In this document: piece after piece, positions 8,672-21,160 of the stretch
How positions within the stretch are numbered: position 1 is the stretch's first letter
Layout: each line of letters starts with the position of its first letter
DNA from: Acorus gramineus
Taxonomy: Eukaryota > Streptophyta > Magnoliopsida > Acorales > Acoraceae
Reading direction: 5' to 3'
Assembly: GCA_030737835.1 (NCBI GenBank)
Contig: CM060853.1
Coordinates: 496,001-560,000 of the forward strand
Length of the DNA stretch: 64,000 nucleotides
Program-made: the position numbers and the translations under genes
The notes under the pieces: generated by a model
The model's database searches: none
What the model saw: only the letters and a program-made list of their open reading frames with translations
Told to the model about the DNA's origin: nothing

Positions 8672-11600
8672 TGTTATATATGTGTCACTTTTAACCTGTT
8701 GGTAACCGTTAGAGCGCCCTGGCAGTTTTAAAAATTTTTAGGGTTTTTGGTCGGAATCCGCATAATTTCAGACTGTTAGCTATCGTCTGAGCTAGAGGAC
8801 TCCGATTGGAAATCTGACTGCATATTTGGTGTCCTGGCGCCATTTTAGACCTCTCACGAAAATTTCATTGAATTCTGGCATCGTTTGCAAAAATTTCCCA
8901 GTTCCGGGGCGTATCCGGGTTTTTAAGTCGCGCTCTACTTAAAAGGAATCAAAAAAATATCAAAGCACTATTCATTGTCTTCCTCGTCGAGATCTCTCTC
9001 TCCCCTCTCCGTTTTTCTTCCTTTCAAGCCCCCTAGACCCCTCAAAATCGAAAACCCAAAGCACGGGAAGTGTAGATCGGGTCCCGACCTACACCCCGGT
9101 GCCTTCAAATCCCGATTCCGACGACTCTAGCCTCCCCGACCTCCCCTCTCTCTCCTCTGTTTCGAGCCAAATCGAGGGCCGTGATAGATCGGGGCTTGAG
9201 AAGGCCTTTGGGAAAGGTTTCGGCGCGCGGTGAGCGTTCGGTCTTCGCTTCCTCCCCTCGGTAAGGTCCTTTTCTTCACTTTTCTTGCATAGATGTATGC
9301 TAGGAGTGTGGATCTATGTATGAGGGGTGGTCGGCGGCTGTGGGAGGCTGTCGGGGGTGGTTGGAGGTGGTCGGAAGTGGTCGGCGGCCGTGGGAGGGGT
9401 GGTTGGAGGTGCTCGGGCTGCAGGGGGGTGGTCTCGGGCTGCAGGGAGAGGTTCTCGGGCAGCAGGCAGAGCAGCAGCAGCGCGCAGGCTGGGCGCGCGC
9501 GGTCATGCGTGCGTGTGTGCGCGGGCGCGCGTGCGCGCGGCGTGCAAGCTGGCGCGCGCGGGCGGCGTGCTGTGCTGGTCGTGCAGGCGTGCTGGGGGCC
9601 TCAGGCAGCGGGCAGCGGGCGCGAGGAGCTGGTCGCGCGGGTCCGGCGTGAGGGGCTGGTCTGCGCGCTGGTCTGGGCGCGCGCGGAGGTGCTGTCGGAG
9701 GTGCTGGACGCGCGAGGTGCGCGCGGAGGTGCTGCCGGAGGTGCTGGACGCGGAGGTGCGGGCGGAGGTGCTGCCGGAGGTGCTGCATGCGCGAGGTGCG
9801 CGCGGAGGTGCTGCCGGAGGTGCTGGACGCGCGAGGTGCGCGCGGAGGAGGTGGCGGAGGTGCGCGCGGGGTGCGCGCGGGGCGGGGAGGCGTGCGCGAG
9901 GCGTGCGCGGGGCGCGGCAAGGCGCGAGGTGGTGTGCGCGGGGGCGAGGCGCCGCGCGCGGGGGCGTGCGGGGTGCTCGCGGGCCAGCGCACGGCGTGCG
10001 GGGCGCGTGCGGGCTGCCGCGGCTGGGCTCGGTGGACGCGCGGGGCCCCGGGCGGTGCGCGGAGTGCGCGGGCTGAGGCGCGGCGGCGCGTCCGGGCGGT
10101 CGGGTGGCCGTGCGGGTGGTGGCCGGCCGTGCGGGGGGTTGTCGGAGTGCTCGGGCTAGCGTGCGTGCGGGTCGTATGCACGTTTGCCCGAGTGTTGGGA
10201 GTTTAATTGTGGGTTTATGTATTTTGTAGTATTTGTGGATTTTAACTCACCATATTGATTGTCTGTCTTGCAGATCTTGACGGACGGTCGCGCGACGACC
10301 CCGATTCTGTGAGTGGGACAATCCAACCCAGTAGAGAGGTGTTGTACGCACTTGGGGCGTATACCGACCTCTCCTGGGGCGCCATGGATAAATATTAACC
10401 TGCGATAATATGTAATCCATGCTTGTATGATTTATGTGTAGAATGCATGCTTCCCTAGTCTTTGCATGTTAGGGACTTGCCCCTTAGGATATGCATATGA
10501 GCCATGCAGCATGTCCCCTGTTTACATGCTAGGAAACCCGGCCTATGCATGCGTCCTACTAGTTTATTCGTTAAATTAAATGCTGGTATCTGTTAGATCG
10601 CATGCCTTAGGATAATATTATAGGGAGGAGCCTTGCGAGGTCAACGCTGAGACCCGTGTTAGGGTACTTCGTGTTCCTTGTTTGGTTGTCGGGATGTCCT
10701 ATAATGGGAACTCACGCTGCCCTCCCGAGTTTCTTTCCCCCAATGATATTCCACCCTGTTATAACCTTATGCATGTTCCCCGCATCGTAGTTATGCGCCC
10801 TGGTGGGTTCTGAGGAATTCAGAACGGTAGAGTTGTATGTTTGGTATGATTATTAGCATGAGTAGTGAATATTATAGGGGAGGGACCTTGCGAGGACAGC
10901 GGTGAGACCCGTGTTAGGGTACTCCGTGTTCCTTGTTTGGTTGTCGGGGTACCCTGTATCGGGAACTCACGCCGCCCTCCCGAGTTTCTTTCCCCCAGTG
11001 ATATTCCAACACTGCTTTTGATTGTACTATTTTCCCCGCATCTTGGATATGCGCCCTGGAGGAACTCTGAAGAGTTCATGACATTTGAGTTGTAATGATA
11101 TGTAGTTGGCGGATCCGAGTGGATCATATGCGTATGGATAGGCTGTTCTGTTCCCTGCGTTGGATTCGGTAGAGGCTACCCCCAGCGTTAGACAGGGCCT
11201 TCCTGACAGAGGGCTCCCATTAGTAGGCACCTCCTGATTTGGTTTCGGACTGTGCTGAATGTGGGAGTAGACCAGGCGGCCTACGGAGTGGAGGGAGAGC
11301 TATCGGTGGACCAAGGGTGACCAACAGCCTAGTCAGTCCCAAAATCCTATGTCACCCGTGGTAGGGTGAGGGTGAGGGTGTAGTGGGTTGGCGATGAGCG
11401 ACCTACTGGATTTGTGAATAGATGATTATCAGTCCCAAAATCCTATGTCACCCATGGATGGGTGAGGGTGAGGGTGTGGTGGTTCGGCGAAGTACGAACC
11501 ACTGGATTATGTTGTTATGTATTGATGGCTGGATTAAAATAATGGAATATTGTGGTAAATATTGTCTGTGTTGCGTGGGTTGTGCTGTTCACTGAGCCTG

Positions 11601-12040
11601 TGGCTCACCCCTCGCACATGTTTTTCCCCAGTGGTCACTGAGCCTGAGCTAGAGCCGGAGCAGCAGTTGGAGCTTTCCGAGGGATTCCTTCAGTAGCGGA
11701 GCAGCGCCACGTTCCGCGAGTGCCAGAGGTTATCAGCATCCCTTCTTGACTGTATGTATTTGATTTCCGTGCTTGGCACGTGTTTGTATATGTTCAGTTG
11801 TATTTGTGTATATTGGCTCTCACAGGACAGATGATTGAGTATCGAGTCTGTAGAATGTTTATTCACAGATTCAGTCTTTTGCTTCCGCATTTGGTGTATA
11901 TATCATGTCAGCCCCTTTTGTTGCATGTGTGTCATTCTAGTTGTCTATGTATGATATATATTATTGACCTCCTGTGTAGGCTTCTGATATGATACATGCA
12001 CCTGTCACGTCCCGGGGTTGGCCAGCCCTGGGGCGTGACA
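8672..12040 (+). mobile_element. E1 5' LTR
   Basis: 3369 bp from TGTTATATATG to GGGGCGTGACA. It contains a U3 core without the TTGAC array, a TATA-like CTTAAAAG near 8938, a donor-like GTAAGG at 9261, a GC-rich block (9300-10180), exon-like island 2 (10274-10308, 35 nt, one base shorter than in other copies), G-quadruplex motifs (near 11365 and 11465), island 3 (11632-11696) and a TG-rich tail. Confidence 0.92.
9679..9850 (+). repeat. 40-bp GC-rich tandem repeat in E1 5' LTR
   Basis: About four copies of a unit beginning GCGCGCGGAGGTGCTG, one copy shortened by two bases. The open frames across it are repetitive and present in several phases, so I treat them as non-coding. Confidence 0.8.
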
Positions 12041-12045
12041 AAAGT

Positions 12046-12058
12046 TGGTATCAGAGCC
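12046..12058 (+). promoter_or_regulatory. Primer-binding site of E1
   Basis: TGGTATCAGAGCC, complementary to initiator tRNA-Met, beginning six bases after the 5' LTR end. Confidence 0.9.
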
Positions 12059-12159
12059 TGGTCCTGTCAGAGCCAATAGTCTTCCTTTCGTAGAGATGAG
12101 TCCTAGGATTTCGATATGAGTATTCTGATCCTAGTGTCTGGTTTTCTTAGGGTGCTGAT

Positions 12160-13516
12160 ATGCCTCCTCGCAGAGGACGGCGCGGACGAGGTCCCTCTCG
12201 GTCTTTGGAGGTTTCCGGACCTACCAGAGACGAGGATGCTACCGGAGAGCCCTTGACGCAGGAGCCACCTGCTTGGGAGCGTGCTTTCGCTCGGTTGGCT
12301 GATTTGGTGGAGACACAGACGCGGATGTTGGCAGAGCAGGCTAGGGAGATTCAGGAGCTGAGGGTGACCCGCGAGGCAGTTCCGCCGGTCCCCTTGGTGG
12401 CAGATCCGCCTGTGGTACCCGATGTACCCCCAGTTCTTGTGGCAGTTCCGGCAGTGAGAGTTGAGGATCCCCTGCAGAGGGAGGAGGAGCTAGAGGCGGC
12501 AGCGCGGGTGCAGCAGAGCGGCCTCAACGCCTTTCTGAAGCTCCATCCTCCCGAGTTTCATGGGCAGTCGGCAGATCCTCTTGCGCCAGAGCGTTGGTTG
12601 AGGGAGGTGGATGTGATCTTCGCGGCCATGCTTTGCACCGATCGCCAGCGAGTCGCCCTGGCCACCTTTCATGCTGAAGGGTGACGCCGCCGACTGGTGG
12701 GCTACCCGAGTGGTGGACATTCCAGAGGGAGTGGAGCAGCTTTCTTGGGCGGGATTCCGGAGGCATTTTCTGGATGAGTATTTTCCGTTCTCGACGCAAC
12801 AGCTAGTGGAGCGGGAGTTCGAGCAGCTGACTCAGGGCACCATGTCCGTCGCTGACTACTCTGCGCGCTTCACGAGTCTGTCCAGATTTGCTCCAGCCTT
12901 GGTGACGGATGAGGTCACGAGGTGCCGGCGATTCGAGCTGGGTCTCAGCAGCGCTATCCGGGTGCATGTCACTGCCCACGCTTTCACGAGGTACTCCGAC
13001 GTAGTGTCTCGGGCGAAGACCGTCGAGAGAGACCTCGGGATTCAAGTGCGGGCTCCGACCCCTTCTTCAGATCAGGGTCCTTCCGGGAGTCGGGACCAGG
13101 GGCAGCGCAAGAGGAAGAGGCCCCGCTTCGAGCAGTCAGCGGCTGCCTCTCCTCCAGCAGATGCGGTGCCAGTATGGGATCCGGCACCCATTGCAGCAGT
13201 GCCCATCCAGTCCTGGCAGCCGGAGAAGCGGCGCTGCTTCATTGCCAGCGCATCGGGCATATCAGATACAATTGCCCCGATGCTGATCGGCCCCGAGTGC
13301 CACCTCAGCAGCCGCCGTTCTTGCAGCAGCAGCTTCCGCGCCAGCAGCAGCAGCAGCCTCAGCGCCAGCAGCAGCCAGTGCAGCCGGCGAGGCGTGCCCC
13401 TGCTCCTCAGCCGCGGTTGGTTCAAGGCAGAGTTGCAGCGCTTACGGCCGAGGAGGCGCAGCCTTCGGGTGTCATGGTTCGAGGTATCATCTTGTGTTCC
13501 CAGCTCTCTAGTATAA
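12160..13516 (+). pseudogene. gag: gag of E1, frameshifted
   Basis: Starts [20 protein letters not shown] and runs to about 12670, where one extra C shifts the frame (ATFMLKG in E2 becomes ATFHAEG). The second part (from 12671) holds the gypsy gag core with DYSARFTSLSRFAP and the [12 protein letters not shown] block. A further shift near 13235 leaves the zinc knuckle HCQRIGHIRYNC in a third frame, followed by a Gln-rich stretch. Gag forms the virus-like particle; this copy could not make a full protein. Homology to E2 ends at about 13505. Confidence 0.88.
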
Positions 13517-14340
13517 GGATAGATGTGTGTGTAATTGGTGGTTATTATGCAAGTGTGTGGGGTATCTGGATGAGTGAGTATTAAGAGCGGTTGTTTGGGT
13601 TAAGGAAGCCGGGTTATAGCCGTCCTGGCAGTGAGTTCCCATCAGTAGGTACCGCCGATGCAGTCGGAGGGGTACTGAATTTGGGAGTATGCTAGGTAGG
13701 GGCTACCCGGTAAGAGGTTATTGAATGGTGTCGCGAGCGTGGAATCGCTCTCCCCTTAGTTGGATCCGCGTAGTACAGCCCCGGCGTTAGACAGGCTCCC
13801 GGTCAGAGGACCAGGCGAGCTACGGAGCGGGGAGAGGCTACCGGTGGACCAGGGGTAGAGAGCAGTCTAAGTCTCTCCCAAAGTCCCAAAATGTCTCCTT
13901 TCGGGAGTGAGGGTGTGGATGAGGCGAAGGCGGGTCGCTCGTAACCCAATTTCTGTTGGACCGTTCCCAATGATGTTGGGTCCGGTCTTGCAAAGGATGT
14001 TGAATGACATCGTTGGGTGATCATCTAGATGTAGGTGATCCGGAGGAGTTAGTGGTATTCTTTTAAAATGATGTCTTCTTCCAGTGTTCCTTTCTGGATT
14101 AAGGGGCCTTGTGAGGTCGGCGTTGGAACCCGGGCTAGGGTACTTCGTGTTCCTTGTTTGGTTGTCGGGGTATCCTATATCGGGATTTCATGGTGCCCTC
14201 CCGAGGTTTCTTTTCCCAGGTAAGGGATACCATGGAAGCATCAGATAGATGAAGATCAAGTGCGAGTTTGGTTAGAGGTTAAGGCCTTTTGGGCTGAGTG
14301 GTTTCTGGGAAAGGATATCTGTGGACCCGGGTAAGACGCT
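13505..14340 (+). other. LTR-derived cassette inside the E1 interior
   Basis: After gag the sequence is not pol. From 13625 to about 14040 it follows the intron-like part of a family B LTR (compare about 56700-57200), including CTACCGGTGGACCA and TTGGGTCCGGTCTTG. From 14080 to 14230 it follows the GGATTAAGGGGCCTTGTGAG and GGGTACTTCGTGTTCC segment. The same order is seen in the B1 interior, so the two non-autonomous elements share this replacement. Confidence 0.65.
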
Positions 14341-14342
14341 TG

Positions 14343-14825
14343 CTATGTCGAATTGGCGTAGACCGTCGAGCCCGGTATGGATTCGGAGCTTCCGGAGTTT
14401 GGCGAGTTATTGCAGGAGGTTTGACGAGGATTCTCGAAGATAGCTGTTCCTCTTAACCGCCTTACTCGAAAGGATGTCCGGTTCGAGTGGTCCCCTTCTT
14501 GCGAGGAGAGCTTCCTGGAGTTTACTCGGAGGCTCACCTTAGCGCCAATTCTTACCTCTCCGTCTTGGAGTGGTGGGTTCGCAGTTGGGTAAAGGTGTCC
14601 ACGATCCTGCTCACGTCATCCCGTTCGAGCCGCTCGTCTCTGAGCCGGACAGTCATTCGTGGAGCAGTCGATTGAGATCATGGACCGCCGCGTGAGGAGG
14701 CTCTGCACCAAGACCGTCTAGTTGGTCGAGGTGCGATGGCAGCACCGTTCCGGTGTTAAGGACACTTGGGAGCTCGTGGAGGCCAGGTTCGACGCGTATC
14801 CGCATCTTTCCCCTCCTAGATGTTT
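14343..14825 (+). pseudogene. pol: pol remnant of E1 (RT end joined to chromodomain end)
   Basis: About 14350-14580 matches the RT region after FIDD ([20 protein letters not shown] in E2), with KDVRFEWSP recognisable near 14475. At about 14595 the match jumps to the integrase C-terminus ([12 protein letters not shown]) and the start of the chromodomain (EIMDRRVRRL, about 14670). RNase H and most of integrase are missing, so this is a large internal deletion. Confidence 0.8.
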
Positions 14826-14853
14826 TTGGCGAATTTTGGGGACAAAATTTCCT

Positions 14854-14866
14854 AAGGGGGGAATAA
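14854..14866 (+). promoter_or_regulatory. Polypurine tract of E1
   Basis: AAGGGGGGAATAA directly before the 3' LTR start TGTTATATATG. Confidence 0.85.
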
Positions 14867-17800
14867 TGTTATATATGTGTCACTTTTAACCTGTTGGTAA
14901 CCGTTAGAGCGCCCTGGCAGTTTTAAAAATTTTTAGGGTTTTTCGATCGGAACCGCATAATTTCAGACTGTTAGCTATCGTCTGAGCTAGAGGACTCCGA
15001 TTGAAAATCTGACTGCATATTTGGTGTCCTGGCGCCATTCCTGACCTCTCACGAAAATTTCATTGAATTCTGGCATCGTTTGCAAAAATTTCCCAGTTCC
15101 GGGGCGTATCCGGGTTTTTAAGTCGCGTTCTACTTAAAAGGAATCTAAAAATTTGAAATCACTATTCATTGTCTTCCTCGTCGAGATCTCTCTCTCCCCT
15201 CTCCGTTTTTCTTCCTTTCAAGCCCCCTAGACCCCTCAAAATCGAAAACCCAAAGCACGGGAAGTGTAGATCGGGTCCCGATCTACACCCCGGTGCCTTC
15301 AAATCCTGATTCCGACGACTCTAGCCTCCCCGACCTCCCCTCTCTCTCCTCTGTTTCGAGCCAAATCGAGGGCCGTGATAGATCGGGGCTTGAGAAGGCC
15401 TTTGGGAAAGGTTTCGGCGCGCGGAGAGCGTCCGGACTTCGCTTCCTCCCCTCGGTAAGGTCCTTTCCTTCACTTTTCTTGCATAGATGTATGCTAGGAG
15501 TGTGGATTTGTGTATGAGGGGTGGTCGGCGGCTGTGGGAGGCTGTCGGGGGTGGTTGGAGGTGGTCGGAAGTGGTCGGCGGCCGTGGGAGGGGTGGTTGG
15601 AGGTGCTCGGGCTGCAGGGGGGTGGTCTCGGGCTGCAGGGAGAGGTTCTCGGGCAGCAGGCAGAGCAGCAGCAGCGCGCAGGCTGGGCGCGCGCGGTCAT
15701 GCGCGCGTGCGTGCGCGGGCATGCGCGCTTGCGCGCGGCATGCAAGCTGGCGTGCGCGGGAGGCGTGCTGTGCTGGTCGTGCAGGCGTGCTGGGGGCCTC
15801 AGGCAGCGGGCAGCGGGCGCGAGGAGCTGGTCGCGCGGGTCCAGCGTGAGGGGCTGGTCTGGGCGCTGGTCTGGGCGCGCGCGGAGGTGCTGCCGGAGGT
15901 GCTGGACGCGCGAGGTGCGCGCGGAGGTGCTGCCGGAGGTGCTGGACGCGGAGGTGATGCCGGAGGTGCTGCACGCGCGAGGTGCGCGCGGAGGTGCTGC
16001 CGGAGGTGCTGGACGCGCGAGGTGCGCGCGGAGGAGGTGGCGGAGGTGCGCGCGGGGTGCGCGCGGGGCGGGGAGGCGTGCGCGAGGCGTGCGCGGGGCG
16101 CGGCAAGGCGCGAGGTGGTGTGCGCGGGGGCGAGGCGCCGCGCGCGGGGGCGTGCGGGGTGCTCGCGGGCCAGCGCACGGCGTGCGGGGCGCGTGCGGGC
16201 TGCCGCGGCTGGGCTCGGTGGACGCGCGGGGCCCCGGGCGGTGCGCGGAGTGCGCGGGCTGAGGCGCGGCGGCGCGTCCGGGCGGTCGGGTGGCCGTGCG
16301 GGTGGTGGCCGGCCGTGCGGGGGGTTGTCGGAGTGCTCGGGCTAGCGTGCGTGCGGGTCGTATGCACGTTTGCCCGAGTGTTGGGAGTTTAATTGTGGGT
16401 TTATGTATTTTGTAGTATTTGTGGATTTTAACTCACCATATTGATTGTTTGTCTTGCAGATCTTGACGGACGGTCGCGCGACGACCCCGATTCTGTGAGT
16501 GGGACAATCCAACCCAGTAGAGAGGCGTTGTACGCACTTGGGGGCGTATACCGACCTCTCCTGGGGCGCCATGGATAAATATTAACCTGCGATAATATGT
16601 AATCCATGCTTGTATAATTTATGTGTAGAATGCATGCTTCCCTAGTCTTTGCATGTTAGGGACTTGCCCCTTAGGATATGCATATGAGCCATGCAGCATG
16701 TCCCCTGTTTACATGCTAGGAAACCCGGCCTATGCATGCATCCTACTAGTTTATTCGTTAAATTAAATGCTGGTATCTGTTAGATCGCATGCCTTAGGAT
16801 AATATTATAGGGAGGAGCCTTGCGAGGTCAACGCTGAGACCCGTGTTAGGGTACTCCGTGTTCCTTGTTTGGTTGTCGGGGTATCCTATAACGGGAACTC
16901 ACGCTGCCCTCCCGAGTTTCTTTCCCCCAATGATATTCCACCCTGTTATAACCTTATGCATGTTCCCCGCATCGTAGTTATGCGCCCTGGTGGGTTCTGA
17001 GGAATTCAGAACGGTAGAGTTGTATGTTTGGTATGATTATTAGCATGAGTAGTGAATATTATAGGGGAGGGACCTTGCGAGGACAGCGGTGAGACCCGTG
17101 TTAGGGTACTCCGTGTTCCTTGTTTGGTTGTCGGGGTACCCTGTATCGGGAACTCACGCCGCCCTCCCGAGTTTCTTTCCCCCCAGTGATATTCCAACAC
17201 TGCTTTTGATTGTACTTGTTTCCCCGCATCTTGGTTATGCGCGCTGGAGGAACTCTGAAGAGTTCATGACATTTGAGTTGTAATGATATGTAGTTGGCGG
17301 ATCCGAGTGGATCATAAGCGTATGGATAGGCTGTTCTGTTCCCTGCGTTGGATTCGGTAGAGGCTACCCCCAGCGTTAGACAGGGCCTTCCTGACAGAGG
17401 GCTCCCATTAGTAGGCACCTCCTGATTTGGTTTCGGATTGTGCCGAATGTGGGAGTAGACCAGGCGGCCTACGGAGTGGAGGGAGAGACTATCGGTGGAC
17501 TAAGGGTGACCAACAGCCTAGTCAGTCCCAAAATCCTATGTCACCCGTGGTAGGGTGAGGGTGAGGGTGTAGTGGGTTGGCGATGAGCGACCTACTAGAT
17601 TTGTGAATAGATGATTATCAGTCCCAAAATCCTATGTCACCCATGGATGGGTGAGGGTGAGGGTGTGGTGGTTCGGCGAAGTACGAACCACTGGATTATG
17701 TTGTTATGTATTGATGGCTGGATTAAAATAATGGAATATTGTGGTAAATATTGTCTGTGTTGCGTGGGTTGTGCTGTTCACTGAGCGTGTGGCTCACCCC

Positions 17801-18229
17801 TCGCACATGTTTTTCCCCAGTGGTCACTGAGCCTGAGCTAGAGCCGGAGCAGCAGTTGGAGCTTTCCGAGGGATTTCTTCAGTAGCGGAGCAGCGCCACG
17901 TTCCGCGAGTGCCAGAGGTTATCAGCATCCCTTCTTGACTGTATGTATTTGATTTCCGTGCTTGGCACGTGTTTGTATATGTTCAGTTGTATTTGTGTAT
18001 ATTGGCTCTCACAGGACAGATGATTGAGTATCGAGTCTGTAGAATGTTTATTCACAGATTCAGTCTTTTGCTTCCGCATTTGGTGTATATATCATGTCAG
18101 CCCCTTTTGTTGCATGTGTGTCATTCTAGTTGTCTATGTATGATATATATTATTGACCTCCTGTGTAGGCTTCTGATATGATACATGCACCTGTCGCGTC
18201 CCGGGGTTGGCCAGCCCTGGGGCGTGACA
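14867..18229 (+). mobile_element. E1 3' LTR
   Basis: 3363 bp, near-identical by eye to the 5' LTR. Differences include scattered single bases and a deletion inside the GC-rich tandem repeat. Exon-like island 2 has the same 35-nt form as the 5' LTR, so that change predates insertion. Confidence 0.92.
15877..16031 (+). repeat. 40-bp GC-rich tandem repeat in E1 3' LTR
   Basis: Same array as in the 5' LTR but with one unit shortened by roughly 12 bases (GATGCCGGAGG junction). This is an LTR-LTR difference that arose by repeat slippage or unequal exchange. Confidence 0.75.
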
Positions 18230-18987
18230 GTGTGCATGTGTTGTTGATTGTTTCTCCTCCCTCTCCTCCTCCCATGGTGGATCCCCTGATTTTTCCCTCT
18301 CCCTCTGGTCAGCCAAGTAGAAGAGAAGCAAAGATGGAGGTGGTGGTAGTGGTGGTGGTGGTCGAGGTGGTCAAGGCGCTTGCGAGCCCCTACATCTCCC
18401 AATTCCCTTCCCCATCTTTTGGTAAGTTTTCGCTCTTCTTTAATTTGTTTTTTATGCATGTTTGGGTGTTAGGGAGGTCATGCATGCTAGGTGAATGGGT
18501 TAAGGAGTGTGAGGAGGGTTGGGGAGGGGGTTAAAGATGTCTGGGCGGGCACGCGGATCTGTCTGCGCACGTGCGCGTACGCACAGAGCAGGTGCTCAGG
18601 TCGTGCACACGAGTGCCCACGGGCACGCGCGAGCATGCATGTAACGCCCCAGGGCAGCCGTCCCCGGGACGCGGCAAGTGTATACATGATATCAGCAGTC
18701 TATACAGGAGATCAATAAAATACTCTAAACAACACCAAAATGACAACACAGACAAAAGCAAGGCTGACATGATATATATACACAAATAGCGGAAGCTAAA
18801 AGACTGAGTCTATAATTCAAAAACATATTACAGACTCGATACATAATCAACTGTCCTGTGAGAGCCAATATATATACAATGACATCCAATATAATACAAA
18901 ACAGGTGCCCAAGCACGGAAATATATACATACAATAAAAAAGGGATGCTGATAGCCTCTAACACTCGCGGAACGTGGCGCTGCTCCG

Positions 18988-19040
18988 CTACTGCTGAAGT
19001 CCCTCGGGGAGCTCCTCCTTCAGATCCGACTCAGTGATAA
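18988..19040 (-). other. Exon-like island 3 of S1
   Basis: On the minus strand it follows TTTTTCTCCAG and, joined to the trailing g of island 2, reads VITESDLKEELPEGLQQ and TAG. Length is 53 nt. Confidence 0.5.
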
Positions 19041-19879
19041 CTGGAGAAAAAATGTGCGAGGGGTGAGTCACACGCTCAGTGAATAGCACAACCCATGCAT
19101 CACAATTCATATTAACCTCAAAATTATTCAAAGCCTCTAAGTGGCAGGAACTACACAATCCAGTGGGTCGATACATCGCCGACCCACCACACCCTCACCC
19201 TCACCCTCCAATAGGTGACACGGTCTATTGGGACTGACTAGGCTGTTAATCACACTTGGTCCACCGATAGTCTCTCCTCCACTCCGTAGCCCGCCTGGTC
19301 TACTCCCACAATTCAGCACAGTCCAAAACCAAATCAGGAGGTACCTACTGATGGGAGCCCTCTGTCAGGACGGCCTGTCTAACGCTGGGGCAGTCTCTAT
19401 ACGGATCCAACAAAGGGAACAGAAACAGCCTACCCACACGTATACGATCCAATCGGATCGGCCGGCAACATCTTCCTAACAATTTAAATGTCATAAATTC
19501 TTGCGAATTCCTCCAGGGCGCATAACTACGATGCGGGGAAGCCTGTATTATAACCACATGGTTATAATATTCACTAAGCATGCTCATTACTAAATAACTC
19601 ACATTTGATTTAAAATAAATTAAACTAATGGGACACATGCATAGGTCGAGGCTTCCTAGCATGAAAATATGGTATCAGGATGCATGGCTCTTACACATAT
19701 CCTAAGGGTGCAAGTCCCTAACATACAAGGTATAGGGTGGCATGCATACTACATAACAATCATGCCTGCATAGATTACATATTATACAAGTTAATATTAA
19801 ACTAAGGTGCCCCAGGGAAGGATGATACACGCCTAAGAGCATATAGCGCCTCCCTACTCGGTTGGATTGTCCCACTCAC

Positions 19880-19915
19880 CAACACCCAGGTCGTCGCGTG
19901 ACCATCCATCAAGAT
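19880..19915 (-). other. Exon-like island 2 of S1
   Basis: 36 nt between TCTTGCAG and GTGAGTGGG on the minus strand, reading LDGWSRDDLGV plus one base, in phase with island 3. Confidence 0.5.
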
Positions 19916-21050
19916 CTGCAAGACAGGGTATTCAACACGGTGAGTAAAATACATAAATACATACAAAAATACGCTAAAAATACCCAACACTCAGACAAGC
20001 GTGCATACGGCCCGCACGCACGCGAGCCCGAGTGCCCTGACTCACTCCCGAAAGTCCGGCAGCCATACGCACAGCCACCCGCACGCGCACGCACGGGTGT
20101 GCACGCACGCACGCACACCCTCGCCCCGGGCGCACTGCCGCGCCCCTGCCCGCGCGCCCAGACACGCCGCACGCTAGGGCGCACGCCCGCGCGCGCCCGC
20201 GCGCACCGCGCGTCCAGCCCCGGATGCACCCGCGTGCACTGTGCCCCAATGCAGCACCCCGCACGCACACCCGCACGCACGCCTGCTCGCCCTGCGCCCC
20301 CTGCGCAGCACCCGCACACCGCCCGCTCACCCCGCGTACTGCGCCCCCTGTGCAGCACGCGCTCACGCCCACGTGCACGCACGCGTGCCCTGCCAGCTCG
20401 CCCGACAGCGCGCCTGCCCTATGCCTGCCAGCCTGCCCTGCCTGCCTGCCGGCCTGCGCGCGCAGGCTCGCGCGCACGCTCCAATGAGCCCGCACTGCCC
20501 GAGCCGACTCTACCACCTCCCTCAGCCCTCCCCCACCCCAAACCCTCATGCTCACCTAGCACATCCAAAAACACATCCTAAACATGCATCTAAACAAGAA
20601 AAGGAAGGAAAGAAGCTCACCCAAGGAGAGGAAGGGAAGGGGAGGAAATCGGGTGCTCTTCGCGCACCGATTCGCCACCTCCAAGACCACCACCACCAAG
20701 ATCTCCACTCAGCCAAAGAGGGGATGAAAACAAAGGTAAAAAGGGACCGTGAGAGGGGGTGACACATGAGGGAACTCGAATTCGAGACCATGCAAAGATA
20801 GATCGGGTCCTCACCTTCCTTTTCTCCTTCTAGGGTTTCTTGATTCAACACCTCTAGCTAGATCATATGGGGGATTTAAAGAGAGGGAGAGAGAGAGAGA
20901 GAAAGCTTGAAATGGAGGAGATGATGAATAGGGAGGCTCTATTGTTGTCGTGGACTTTAAGTCCCCACACACACACACCACACACTCACACACTCACACT
21001 TAGTGAAAAAAAGATTAGGTTAAGCTAGGTTTAGGTGAGGTTTAAGTGAT

Positions 21051-21160
21051 CTTTGACCCTAGTCAACCCAACCACACTAAAAACCAAAACCCATTGACCA
21101 AGTCAAAGGTCAACTTTGACCAAGTCAAGTCTCCCAATGACTTTTCGATTGGTCAAAACC
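21051..21160 (-). promoter_or_regulatory. W-box-rich U3 segment of S1
   Basis: At least seven TTGAC or GTCAA cores in about 110 bp, between the U3 core and the CT-rich leader. TTGAC(C/T) is the binding core of plant WRKY factors. This suggests stress-responsive transcription, but activity is inferred. Confidence 0.5.

Larger units (their letters stand above)
8672..18229 (+). mobile_element. E1: internally deleted Tekay-type element with two 3.36-kb LTRs
   Basis: Bounded by direct 5-bp target duplications GTGTG (8667-8671 and 18230-18234). It has two near-identical family A LTRs, a PBS, gag, a pol remnant and a PPT. The interior is only about 2.8 kb and lacks protease, most of RT, RNase H and most of integrase. 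It is therefore non-autonomous. The similarity of the LTRs, judged by eye, indicates recent insertion into the older B1 3' LTR. Confidence 0.93.
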
